This document shows, in pieces, positions 17,199 to 23,968 of a stretch of 64,000 bases of DNA (positions are counted from its first letter, which is position 1; the number at the start of each line of letters is the position of its first letter). The notes under the pieces are model-generated. The model made no database searches. It was not told the origin of the DNA and saw only the letters and a list, made by a program, of their open reading frames with translations. Position numbers and translations under genes: made by a program. This stretch comes from Methylobacterium terricola. GTDB lineage: Bacteria > Pseudomonadota > Alphaproteobacteria > Rhizobiales > Beijerinckiaceae. The DNA lies in NCBI RefSeq assembly GCF_006151805.1, contig NZ_VDDA01000008.1, positions 124,001 through 188,000 on the forward strand, given 5' to 3'.

Positions 17199-18032
17199 AT
17201 GGCCCTTCCCCTCGTCATCACGGTGGCGCCGAACGGCGCCCGCCGCACCAAGGCCGATCACCCCGCCCTGCCGATCGACCCGCGGGAGATCGGCCTGGAG
17301 GCCGCCCGCTGCCGCGAGGCCGGAGCCGCGATGATCCATCTCCACGTGCGCGATGCGGAAGCCCGCCACACCCTCGACCTCGACCGCTACCGGGCGGCTT
17401 TGGCCGCCGTGCGGCGGGAGGCCGGGCCGGAGATGATCTGCCAGGTCACCACCGAGGCGGTCGGCCTCTACGCCCCGGCCGAGCAGATGGCGGCGATGCG
17501 GGCGTTGAAGCCCGAGGCGTTCTCGGTGGCCCTGCGCGAGCTGTTCGCCGAGCCGGAGGACGAGGCCGCCGCCGGCGCCTTCCTCGCCGAGCAGGCCCGG
17601 GCCGGGGTGCTAGTGCAGCACATCCTCTACGATGCCGGCGACGTCACGCGCTTCCAGGGCCTGGTGGCGCGGGGGCTGATCCCGCTCGAGCGGGCGAGCG
17701 TGCTGTTCGTGCTCGGCCGCTACGCCGTCGGCCAGCGCTCGGACCCGGCCGACCTGCTGCCGTTCCTGACCGCCTGGAATTCCGAGCACCATCTCGACCT
17801 GCCCTGGGCGCTCTGCGCCTTCGGGGCCCGGGAGGCGGCCTGCCTCGTCACCGCGGCGGCGCTCGGCGGCCATGCCCGGGTCGGGTTCGAGAACAACCTG
17901 TGGCGGCCGGACGGGAGCCTGGCGCCCGGCAACGCCGCCCAGGTCGCGAGCCTTGCCGCCCTTGCCCGGTCGATCGGGATCGGGGTGGCGACGCCGGCGC
18001 AGGCGCGATCGCTGTTCGTCGGGGAGGAATGA
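17199..18032 (+). CDS. BKACE family beta-keto acid cleavage enzyme (DUF849)
   Basis: The 277-residue TIM-barrel enzyme belongs to the family that condenses a beta-keto acid with acetyl-CoA and splits it into a CoA ester and acetoacetate (the 3-keto-5-aminohexanoate cleavage enzyme is the founder). The zinc-binding HLH motif is at residues 47-49 (MIHLHVRD), and VGFENNLW near the C-terminus carries the catalytic Glu region. HPALPIDPREI at 21-31 matches the family N-terminal segment. The substrate cannot be predicted. It starts at ATG 17199 and stands alone, convergent with the transglycosylase gene. Confidence 0.9.
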   Translation: MALPLVITVAPNGARRTKADHPALPIDPREIGLEAARCREAGAAMIHLHVRDAEARHTLDLDRYRAALAAVRREAGPEMICQVTTEAVGLYAPAEQMAAMRALKPEAFSVALRELFAEPEDEAAAGAFLAEQARAGVLVQHILYDAGDVTRFQGLVARGLIPLERASVLFVLGRYAVGQRSDPADLLPFLTAWNSEHHLDLPWALCAFGAREAACLVTAAALGGHARVGFENNLWRPDGSLAPGNAAQVASLAALARSIGIGVATPAQARSLFVGEE

Positions 18033-18054
18033 GGCGGCGAGGCCTGCCGGCCGG

Positions 18055-18080
18055 GAAGCCTGACTCCGAAGCCTGACTCC
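18055..18080. repeat. 13-base perfect tandem duplication
   Basis: GAAGCCTGACTCC occurs at 18055-18067 and again at 18068-18080, just after the BKACE stop codon and immediately before REP copy 2. It looks like a slippage product in a non-coding gap. Confidence 0.85.
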
Positions 18081-18088
18081 TGGCGTCA

Positions 18089-18116
18089 TCCCGGGCTCCG
18101 CTGCGCGGCCCCGGGG
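18089..18116. repeat. REP-like palindromic intergenic element, copy 2
   Basis: TCCCGGGCT-CCGC-TGC-GCGG-CCCCGGGG forms the same nested hairpin as the element at 6248-6276, with the same order of stem blocks. It too lies between convergent genes, here the BKACE enzyme and the lytic transglycosylase. Confidence 0.6.
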
Positions 18117-18182
18117 CGATGGCGGGCCGCGGAAACGTGGTTCGCCGGTCTCTCCGCCGGTCGGGATGGACCCGAGCAGATC

Positions 18183-19313
18183 CTACTGGCTGACCGCGGC
18201 CGCCGCTGGCTCGGGGGTCGCCGCGGCGGTCTGCGGCACCGCCGGGGCGGGTTTCCGCACGACGAAGTGCCGGAACTCGACCGGGCGCCGCGGCGGCATC
18301 GGCATCTTGGGGCCGGTCTCGGCCTCGACCGGGGCGGCAGCGGCGGGCGTCAGGGCGGCGACCGTGGTCGTGGCGGCGGGCGGAACGGGCGCGGCCGTCG
18401 GCGGGACCGGGGCGGCGGGCGTCGCCGCGAGGCTGACCGTCTGGCCGGCGGTCGGGAACGGCAGGCCGGCGGCGGCGGAGTTGTCGGCATAGGCGAGCGC
18501 CGGACCGGCGGCGGGCGTCGGGGCGGCGTGGAAGGCCAGGGAAGCGGGGCGGACCGGCGGCAGCGGGACGGTGACCGTCGGCTCGGCGGCGGCGATCTGG
18601 GCCGGAGCCGCCTGGGCCGGAGCCGCCTGGGCAGCGGCGATCTGGGCGGAGGCCATCTGGGCCGGAGCCGCCTGGGCGGGCGCCTGGGCCGCCGTGACCG
18701 GCTGCGGGGCGGCCGGGGTGGGCAGGGCGTAGGGCTGGGCGGCGGCCTGCTGGGCGTAGGCACCCGCGAGGGCGGCCACCGACGGATCGGCGGAGGCGGT
18801 GGCGGTCGCGGCGGCCGGCCGGCCGCCGAAGACGTTGGTGAAGAACTTGCCGAGCGGGTTGGCGGGGGCCTCCCGCACCGGCGGCGCCTCCAGCTCGGCG
18901 ACATCGGTCCGAACACCGGCCCGCTTGGCGGCGTAGTAGTAGCCGCGGGCGTAGTAGCTGTAGGCCTGGGCCTCGTTGCCGTGGGCGGTCTTGTAGGCAC
19001 CGGCGAGATACGCGACGCCGTAGGTCAGGTTGATCCGGGCGTCGAGCAGGCCGGCAGCCGGGCCGCTATAGCCGAGCGCCCGGGCGGTGCCGTGCTTGAT
19101 CTGCATCAGGCCCATCGCGCCGCCGCGGCCGACCGCGCGGGGATTGTAGCCGCTCTCGCGCTTCACCACCCGGTGGATGAAGCTGGCCGGGACGCCGTTG
19201 GCCTTGGCATGCGCCTCGATCAGCGCGTCGATGTTGTCGCGAACGGGGCTCACCTGGGCCGAGGCCGGGAGCGGCGCCGCGACGGCGACGGCGATGAGGA
19301 GGCGCTTGCGCAT
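18183..19313 (-). CDS. Lytic transglycosylase (SLT domain) with Ala/Pro-rich tail
   Basis: The 376-residue exported murein hydrolase has a signal peptide cleaved near residue 19 (PLPASAQ) and an SLT lysozyme-like domain at about 25-135. The catalytic Glu53 is in KRESGYNP, followed by GAMGLMQI and the YGVAYLAGAY segment. Such enzymes cleave glycan strands to 1,6-anhydromuropeptides. The distal half (about 190-330) is almost entirely Ala, Pro, Gln and Val, with repeated QAAPAQ units, and should be an extended periplasmic linker ending in a conserved-looking PMPPRRPVEFRHFVVRKP tail. The start ATG 19313 gives the signal peptide directly; the earlier M in the frame is artefact. Confidence 0.88.
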   Translation of the reverse strand: MRKRLLIAVAVAAPLPASAQVSPVRDNIDALIEAHAKANGVPASFIHRVVKRESGYNPRAVGRGGAMGLMQIKHGTARALGYSGPAAGLLDARINLTYGVAYLAGAYKTAHGNEAQAYSYYARGYYYAAKRAGVRTDVAELEAPPVREAPANPLGKFFTNVFGGRPAAATATASADPSVAALAGAYAQQAAAQPYALPTPAAPQPVTAAQAPAQAAPAQMASAQIAAAQAAPAQAAPAQIAAAEPTVTVPLPPVRPASLAFHAAPTPAAGPALAYADNSAAAGLPFPTAGQTVSLAATPAAPVPPTAAPVPPAATTTVAALTPAAAAPVEAETGPKMPMPPRRPVEFRHFVVRKPAPAVPQTAAATPEPAAAAVSQ

Positions 19314-19548
19314 GCAACAACCTGCTGGAGGGAGCCGGTGCGCTGCCGCGCCGACGGGAAGGCCCATCCTGCTCCGTTTCAAATGCGGCGGGAAAGAGAC
19401 TTGGCCGTTCGGCAGCCGAACTTGGCCGTTAACTCAACCGGAAAACGGTCAGGTTTCGCACTGCGGTGTGGCCCCGTGGGCACAGGCGAGGGCCGGCGAG
19501 AGGCGCATCCACCGGTTTCCGGGCATCCCCCGAGGCTCCCGATGCGAA

Positions 19549-20916
19549 TCAGCGCCGGCCGCCGCCTCCGAACCCGCCCCCTCCCCCGCCGAAGCCGCCG
19601 CCGGGGCTGCCGAACCCGCCTTCGCCCCCGGGCCGGCCGAACCCGCCCGGCCCGCCGAAGCCGCCCGGGCTGCCGAACCGGCCCGTCCCCTCGCCGCCCG
19701 GCATGCGCGGATCGATCTCGCCGCGGCCCGGCCCGCCGAAGCGCCCGCCCTCGGCGCCGCCGAACGGCCCCTCGCCGACCGGTCCCGAGCGGCCGGACGG
19801 GCCGGGGCGCCCGCCCGGTCCGCCGAGAGACCCACCATGCGACCCGCCCTGCGGCCCACCCTGCGATCCGCCATGCGGCCCGGTGCGGGGGCCGCCCGGC
19901 CCGCCCTGACCGGGGCCGCCGCGGCCCGGGTTTCCGGAGCCGACCGCATCCCGCCCCCCCTCGCGCCCGGCCGGGTCGGGCCGCAGGCGCAACCCGTCGA
20001 GGTCGAGCCGGCCGCCGCGACCGGCGTTGCCGTCGAGGATCGCGAGACCGCCGCCCGCCGGGACGAGACCGCCCCGCCCGACGACGGCATAGCCGGCGCC
20101 GGTGCGGAGCACGCCGCCCTCCCGGGTCACGTAGGCCTCGATCGACAGGCGCCGTGCTTCGCCACCGAACGGCTCGGCCGCCGAGACCGCCCGCGTGACC
20201 GCGAGCCGCGAGCCGCTGAGGCTCCCCTCCGCCACCGCCCGTCCGCCGGCGAGCGCCGGATCGAGGCCGGCGAGCGGCAGGTTGCCGATGCGGAGCGCCC
20301 CGCCCGGCCCCCGCCGCACCGGGCCGGCGACGAGGTCGGGCGCGGATCCGGCCGGATCGATCCGGCTCGCCGCGATGCTGCCGTCGGGCCGGCGCAGGCC
20401 GCTGACCGCGACCCGCTCGCCGAGCCGCGGCCGCGGCATCTCGGGCGGCATTCCCGCCGTGGCGACCGCCTGGCCGAGCACCGTCAGCCGGTCGGCCCCG
20501 ACGCGCTGCACCGGGCCGACCACCTCGTGAATCACCGCGATGCCGGCGGTGGACAGCCCGCCCCCGCCCGGCTGCGCCAGGGCGCGCACCACTTGGCCCA
20601 CGCGCAGGTCCTCGACCCGTGCCGCCCGGCCGTCGATCGTCACCGGCACCTCGGGCGGGTAGGCGATACGCAAATCATTGACGATGATGCTGCCGAAGCC
20701 CCGGATGGTGCCGACGACGCCGGTGCCGCCGATGCCGCGGTCGCCCTCGTCGTCGGGCCCCGGACGGATGCCGGTGCCGCCGATCCCCTGGTCGAGGATC
20801 TTGTCGCCGGCCGCGCCGGCGGGACCGGCGACCGCGAGCCAGCTCGCGCCGGAGAGGAGGCGCAGCAGGCCGCGCCGGGTCACGGAGGGCGTATGCTGCA
20901 CGGAGAGCGCCCTCAC
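19549..20916 (-). CDS. DUF5666-type exported protein with glycine-rich tail
   Basis: The 455-residue product begins with a twin-arginine-like signal (VTRRGLLRLLSGASWLAVAGPAGAAG) and contains repeated beta modules of the DUF5666 kind (GFGSIIVNDLR; VRVG-type and VVGPVQRV strands), then a long Gly/Pro-rich tail (about 335-455) of GGPGG, GGSQGG and GGFGG units. Its start GTG 20916 overlaps the stop of the DUF6502 gene by four bases (GTGA), so the two are translationally coupled. The function is unknown; secretion and an extended glycine-rich surface are inferred. An open frame continues to 21366 but that part is shadow of the upstream gene. Confidence 0.75.
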   Translation of the reverse strand: MRALSVQHTPSVTRRGLLRLLSGASWLAVAGPAGAAGDKILDQGIGGTGIRPGPDDEGDRGIGGTGVVGTIRGFGSIIVNDLRIAYPPEVPVTIDGRAARVEDLRVGQVVRALAQPGGGGLSTAGIAVIHEVVGPVQRVGADRLTVLGQAVATAGMPPEMPRPRLGERVAVSGLRRPDGSIAASRIDPAGSAPDLVAGPVRRGPGGALRIGNLPLAGLDPALAGGRAVAEGSLSGSRLAVTRAVSAAEPFGGEARRLSIEAYVTREGGVLRTGAGYAVVGRGGLVPAGGGLAILDGNAGRGGRLDLDGLRLRPDPAGREGGRDAVGSGNPGRGGPGQGGPGGPRTGPHGGSQGGPQGGSHGGSLGGPGGRPGPSGRSGPVGEGPFGGAEGGRFGGPGRGEIDPRMPGGEGTGRFGSPGGFGGPGGFGRPGGEGGFGSPGGGFGGGGGGFGGGGRR

Positions 20917-21818
20917 GCCGTCGGCTCGGGCCGGGGTGCGGCCTCGTTGCCGGCAGCCGGCAAGCTCTCGTGCTGGGCTCGCGGCGAGTTCTGTTGTTGG
21001 GCTCGCGGCGCGTCCTCGTTGTAGATGTAGATGCCGAAGTTCCAGCGCGCCTCGCCGCCCGGGTCGGTCTCGCAGGCCGCGTGCGCCTCGCGGTTGGCCT
21101 GCTGCAGCGCGTCCATGGCGATCTCCCGCGCCCGCGCCTCGAGCCGCCGGGCCAGTTCGGGCGACAGCCCGTCGTAATGCACCGCGCGCTCGAAGAAGCG
21201 CGGCTTCTCCTCCAGGATGTTGGTGACGGCGGCGGCGATGTGGTCGTGCAGGTTGCGGCCGAAATAATAGAGCTGCTGGCCGCCCCCGCCGCTCGGCACG
21301 AAGGCCGCCTCCGCCAGCACGATCCGCTCCTGCGCATCGAGGGTGACGAGGCCGCGGTCGAGCCACTCGTCGAGCACCGCCCGCGGGCGCAGGTCGCGGG
21401 TCACCGAGGCGACCAGGCTCTCGAAGGACGGCCCGGTCTCGGCGGCGCGCGGCAGGGCCTTCGGCCGCCCGTCGGCCTCGGTGAAGTCGGGCGCAGCGAC
21501 CCAGCGGGCGATGATGCGGCTGGTGCGCGAGACCGCGGCCGGTACCGCGCTCACCGGGGCGCCGGCGCCGCGCAGGCGGCGCACCTCCTTGCGATGGATG
21601 CCGGTGAGCAGGCTCACGCGGCTGTCGGTCTGGTCCTTGCCGGGCAGGGCGAAGTCGTACTCGGCGACGTTCACGTAGAGCTCACGCAGCAAGTCGGTGA
21701 GCGCCGGGAAGGTGATCCCGCTGCGCACGAACAGGCGCACCAGCGGACGCAGCAGCCGGGCGAGGGGGGCCTGCAGGGCGCCCGCGTCGGGGGCCAGTCT
21801 CGGGGTCGGCTCGGACAT
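20913..21818 (-). CDS. DUF6502 family protein, possible DNA-binding regulator
   Basis: The 301-residue cytoplasmic protein matches the DUF6502 pattern: an N-terminal LARLLRPLVRLFVRSGITFPALTDLL helix pair, then DQTDSRVSLLTGIHRKEVRRL, which reads as a helix-turn-helix, and a C-terminal segment with HDHIAAAVTN. The family usually sits beside DUF5666 genes, as here. ATG 21818 is chosen; the open frame continues upstream through the operator region but is artefact. Three GTGGG-N7-CCCAC-type sites begin 24 bases upstream of the start, which makes self-regulation by this protein a reasonable inference. Binding has not been shown for the family as far as I know. Confidence 0.75.
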   Translation of the reverse strand: MSEPTPRLAPDAGALQAPLARLLRPLVRLFVRSGITFPALTDLLRELYVNVAEYDFALPGKDQTDSRVSLLTGIHRKEVRRLRGAGAPVSAVPAAVSRTSRIIARWVAAPDFTEADGRPKALPRAAETGPSFESLVASVTRDLRPRAVLDEWLDRGLVTLDAQERIVLAEAAFVPSGGGGQQLYYFGRNLHDHIAAAVTNILEEKPRFFERAVHYDGLSPELARRLEARAREIAMDALQQANREAHAACETDPGGEARWNFGIYIYNEDAPRAQQQNSPRAQHESLPAAGNEAAPRPEPTA

Positions 21819-21842
21819 CACGGTCGTTGTAGCGAAGGTGCC

Positions 21843-21859
21843 GTGGGACACAATCCCAC
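21843..21859. promoter_or_regulatory. Operator-like inverted repeat, site 1
   Basis: GTGGG-ACACAAT-CCCAC is a perfect 5-bp inverted repeat with a seven-base spacer, 25 bases upstream of the DUF6502 start. Confidence 0.65.
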
Positions 21860-21886
21860 AAAAGCGCGACACAGGGCGTTTTCCGA

Positions 21887-21915
21887 TTGACGTGGGAAAT
21901 TTGCCCACATAAATC
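21887..21915 (+). promoter_or_regulatory. Candidate sigma-70 promoter overlapped by operator site 2
   Basis: TTGACG at 21887-21892 is followed after 17 bases by TAAATC at 21910-21915. The spacer is filled almost exactly by operator site 2, so a bound repressor would block polymerase. The promoter points toward the short genes at 21981 and 22202. Confidence 0.5.
21892..21908. promoter_or_regulatory. Operator-like inverted repeat, site 2
   Basis: GTGGG-AAATTTG-CCCAC has the same arms and the same seven-base spacer as site 1. Its centre is 49 bases from the centre of site 1. Confidence 0.65.
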
Positions 21916-21922
21916 GTCGGTC

Positions 21923-21939
21923 GTGGTCGGATTTCCCAC
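21923..21939. promoter_or_regulatory. Operator-like inverted repeat, site 3 (one mismatch)
   Basis: GTGGT-CGGATTT-CCCAC keeps the 17-base geometry with one arm mismatch. Its centre is 31 bases, about three helical turns, from site 2. Confidence 0.55.
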
Positions 21940-21980
21940 GCCGGAGCCACCGCACCGGAACAGCCGCAGGACCCCCGCCG

Positions 21981-22184
21981 ATGGCCAGCCCCCTCCCCCT
22001 GACGTGCCGCATCCAAGGCTCTGAGCCGCTGCGACTCGCTCCCGCCACGCTGCGCCGGCCCGTGCTCAGGGTGCCCGTCGCGATGCTGATGCGCAGCCTC
22101 GCGGTCATCGCGGCTCTGAGCCTGCCGGTGGCCGCCGCGACGCTCGCCGACCGCGCCCACCCGGCGCCCGCTGCGGCGCGCTGA
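21981..22184 (+). CDS. Short protein with one hydrophobic segment
   Basis: The 67-residue frame starts at ATG 21981, with CAGGA eight bases upstream. Residues 35-53 (MLMRSLAVIAALSLPVAAATLAD) resemble a signal peptide or membrane anchor, and an internal start at 22080 would give just that part. It is divergent from the DUF6502 gene across the operator region. No family is recognised, and the N-terminal half may not be translated. Confidence 0.4.
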   Translation: MASPLPLTCRIQGSEPLRLAPATLRRPVLRVPVAMLMRSLAVIAALSLPVAAATLADRAHPAPAAAR

Positions 22185-22201
22185 CGAAGGAGTTTGTCGC
22201 G

Positions 22202-22417
22202 ATGCTCGAAGCCCTGCGCAGCGACCGCCCGCACCCGGCGCCCCTCGGCCGCGCCTTCCCGGCGCCCGAACTCGAGGCGTTCCGCCCCGCCCTCCGCTCG
22301 CGGCGCGAGCCGGCCGATGGCGGCGAAGCGCTGATCCTCGCCGCCCTGTGCCTCGTCATCGGCGGCGCGATCCTGCTGGTCGCCCTCCAGGCGATCTGCA
22401 TCGTCCAGAACCTCTGA
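22202..22417 (+). CDS. Short single-pass membrane protein
   Basis: The 71-residue product has a polar, Pro/Arg-rich N-terminal half and a C-terminal membrane helix at about residues 42-66 (ALILAALCLVIGGAILLVALQAI). AAGGAG lies nine bases before ATG 22202, a good ribosome site. It follows the short gene at 21981 by 17 bases, so the two may be co-transcribed from the operator-controlled promoter. No family is recognised. Confidence 0.6.
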   Translation: MLEALRSDRPHPAPLGRAFPAPELEAFRPALRSRREPADGGEALILAALCLVIGGAILLVALQAICIVQNL

Positions 22418-22524
22418 CCCCGGTTCGGACGCCGCCGGCCCCCGATCACTCGGCCGGTCCCCAAAGGCCGGGGCGGCGTCCCGCCCCGGCCCCCTCCCGA
22501 AGAACCGCACACACGGCATCCCCG

Positions 22525-23304
22525 ATGACCCAATTGACAAGAGCGCTCGGCACCGCCGGCGCGCTCGCCCTGGCGGCCGCCCTCGTGACCCCGTTGCCGG
22601 CGGCCTCTCCGGCCGCCGCCGCCGACCTGCCGCGCCGGGTCGCCCCGCCGCCGGCCTTCACCCCCGTTCCGGTCTTCACCTGGACGGGGTTCTACGCCGG
22701 CGTGAATGCCGGCGCCGGCTTCGGCGGCGGCGGCGGCAGCTTCACCGACGCCACCTACGGCACCGTGACCCCAGGCCGCCGCGACGCCGCCTTCGTCGGC
22801 GGCGGGCAGATCGGCTACAATTACCAGCTCACGCCGGGCTCCGGCTTCGTGATCGGCGCCGAGGCCGACATCCAGGGCACCACCTTCGGGCGGCCCGGCA
22901 GCGGGCTCGTCGGCACCGCGACGTTCCATGATGTCGGCCCCAGCCTCGACTGGTTCGGCACCGTGCGCGGCCGGCTCGGCTACGCCTTCGACCGCTTCCT
23001 GGTCTACGGCACCGGCGGCTTCGCCTATGGCGGCGGCAGCACCGCGTCGACCGCGTCCGCTTACACCGGCACCCTGCCGGGAACCTTCCGCACCGGTTGG
23101 ACCGCCGGCGGCGGCGTCGAATACGCCTTCACCGAGCGGCTGAGCGCCCGGATCGAGGCGCTCTACGTCAGCCTCGACCGCAACGGCGGCAGCGGCGGCC
23201 TCGTCTACGACACCGCCACCAGCGCCTATTACGGCCTCGGCAAGGCCAAGACCGATTTCGGCGTGGTCCGCGCCGGCCTGAACTATCGGTTCTCGACGGA
23301 CTGA
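22525..23304 (+). CDS. Outer-membrane beta-barrel protein (Omp25/Omp31-like)
   Basis: The 259-residue exported porin-like barrel has a signal peptide ending around ASPAAAADLPRR, then WTGFYAGVNAGAGFG, the classic opening strand of Hyphomicrobiales Omp25/Omp31 proteins. Alternating barrel strands follow (GGGQIGYNYQ, WFGTVRGRLGYAFDRFLVYGTGGFAYGG, GWTAGGGVEYAFTERLSARIEALYVSL) and it ends in NYRFSTD. The final aromatic signal is followed by three polar residues, a slight departure from a terminal Phe. ATG 22525 gives a normal signal peptide. No obvious ribosome site is present. Confidence 0.92.
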   Translation: MTQLTRALGTAGALALAAALVTPLPAASPAAAADLPRRVAPPPAFTPVPVFTWTGFYAGVNAGAGFGGGGGSFTDATYGTVTPGRRDAAFVGGGQIGYNYQLTPGSGFVIGAEADIQGTTFGRPGSGLVGTATFHDVGPSLDWFGTVRGRLGYAFDRFLVYGTGGFAYGGGSTASTASAYTGTLPGTFRTGWTAGGGVEYAFTERLSARIEALYVSLDRNGGSGGLVYDTATSAYYGLGKAKTDFGVVRAGLNYRFSTD

Positions 23305-23968
23305 TTTCCCCCAGCATCAGTCCGTTCGAGAGGTGAACTAGGACCCAAAGTTCCGATTTCGGAACCAAAGTCCCGTTCAAAGACAAATGCTCTTAGGGGA
23401 TATTCCATCTAGGTATCGAAGGGATCGCTTCGTCAGTGAAGCGGTCCTTTCGACGGTGTCGTAAGCCTGGGAGACCAGCTCGCCCCGAACGTATGCGTTG
23501 ATCGACGAGGGGATCCGAGGGGACCTGGGCCGGAGGGATTGGTTCCTGGAACCCGTCCTGGATCGGGGGGGATCGGTCGCGGAGGCGAGATAGGAGCATA
23601 AGGATAACGACGTGGCGTCCATGCCCGCCCGGCGCATCCGATGCGAACCTCGACACACTCAATCCTGGATAGGATGCGCACGTCGCGATCTGACGTTCTC
23701 CGGCTAGCCGAGTTCGGATCACCTTCTCTCCATCGATTGCCACGGGACGGCCGCATCGCGTCAGGCGCAGGTTCAGGAGTGAGGGGCGGTGGCCGGAAGC
23801 CAGCCGCCAACTTGATATGGGGCAGCCGCGCCGGCAGGGTCGGCTCGACCACGCAGGGGACGATGACGGACGAGGCCGGCGCATCGGCACGGCGGTGCAC
23901 GTCGCCGCCCGAGGACGGGACGCCGGTGAACGTTCAGGCCGAGCCAGCCTGAAGAAGCCCCCACCTGG
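23305..23968. other. Non-coding boundary region between core genes and kinase cluster
   Basis: These 664 bases have lower GC in the first third (around 23330-23420) and several overlapping short frames on both strands with no recognisable family or good ribosome site. No transposase, tRNA or integrase remnant was recognised. The region separates the core gene set from the dense signalling region and may be an old insertion boundary. Confidence 0.4.

Noticed and set aside
14260..17334. 1024-residue rightward frame crossing four genes
   Set aside because: It runs through divergent genes with good family matches and has no domain of its own.
18267..21024. Two long rightward frames opposite the transglycosylase and DUF5666 genes
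   Set aside because: Low-complexity Arg/Gly/Pro translations that mirror the Ala/Pro and Gly-rich tails of the leftward proteins.
21164..21210. CRISPR-like or phage-attachment repeat search across the window
   Set aside because: No array of regularly spaced direct repeats and no tRNA-end duplication was found anywhere; the only tandem repeats are short and coding or slippage-type.
23393..23952. Overlapping short frames in the 23.3-24.0 kb gap
   Set aside because: Frames overlap on both strands, are rich in Arg/Pro/Ser and match no family; composition does not favour any of them.
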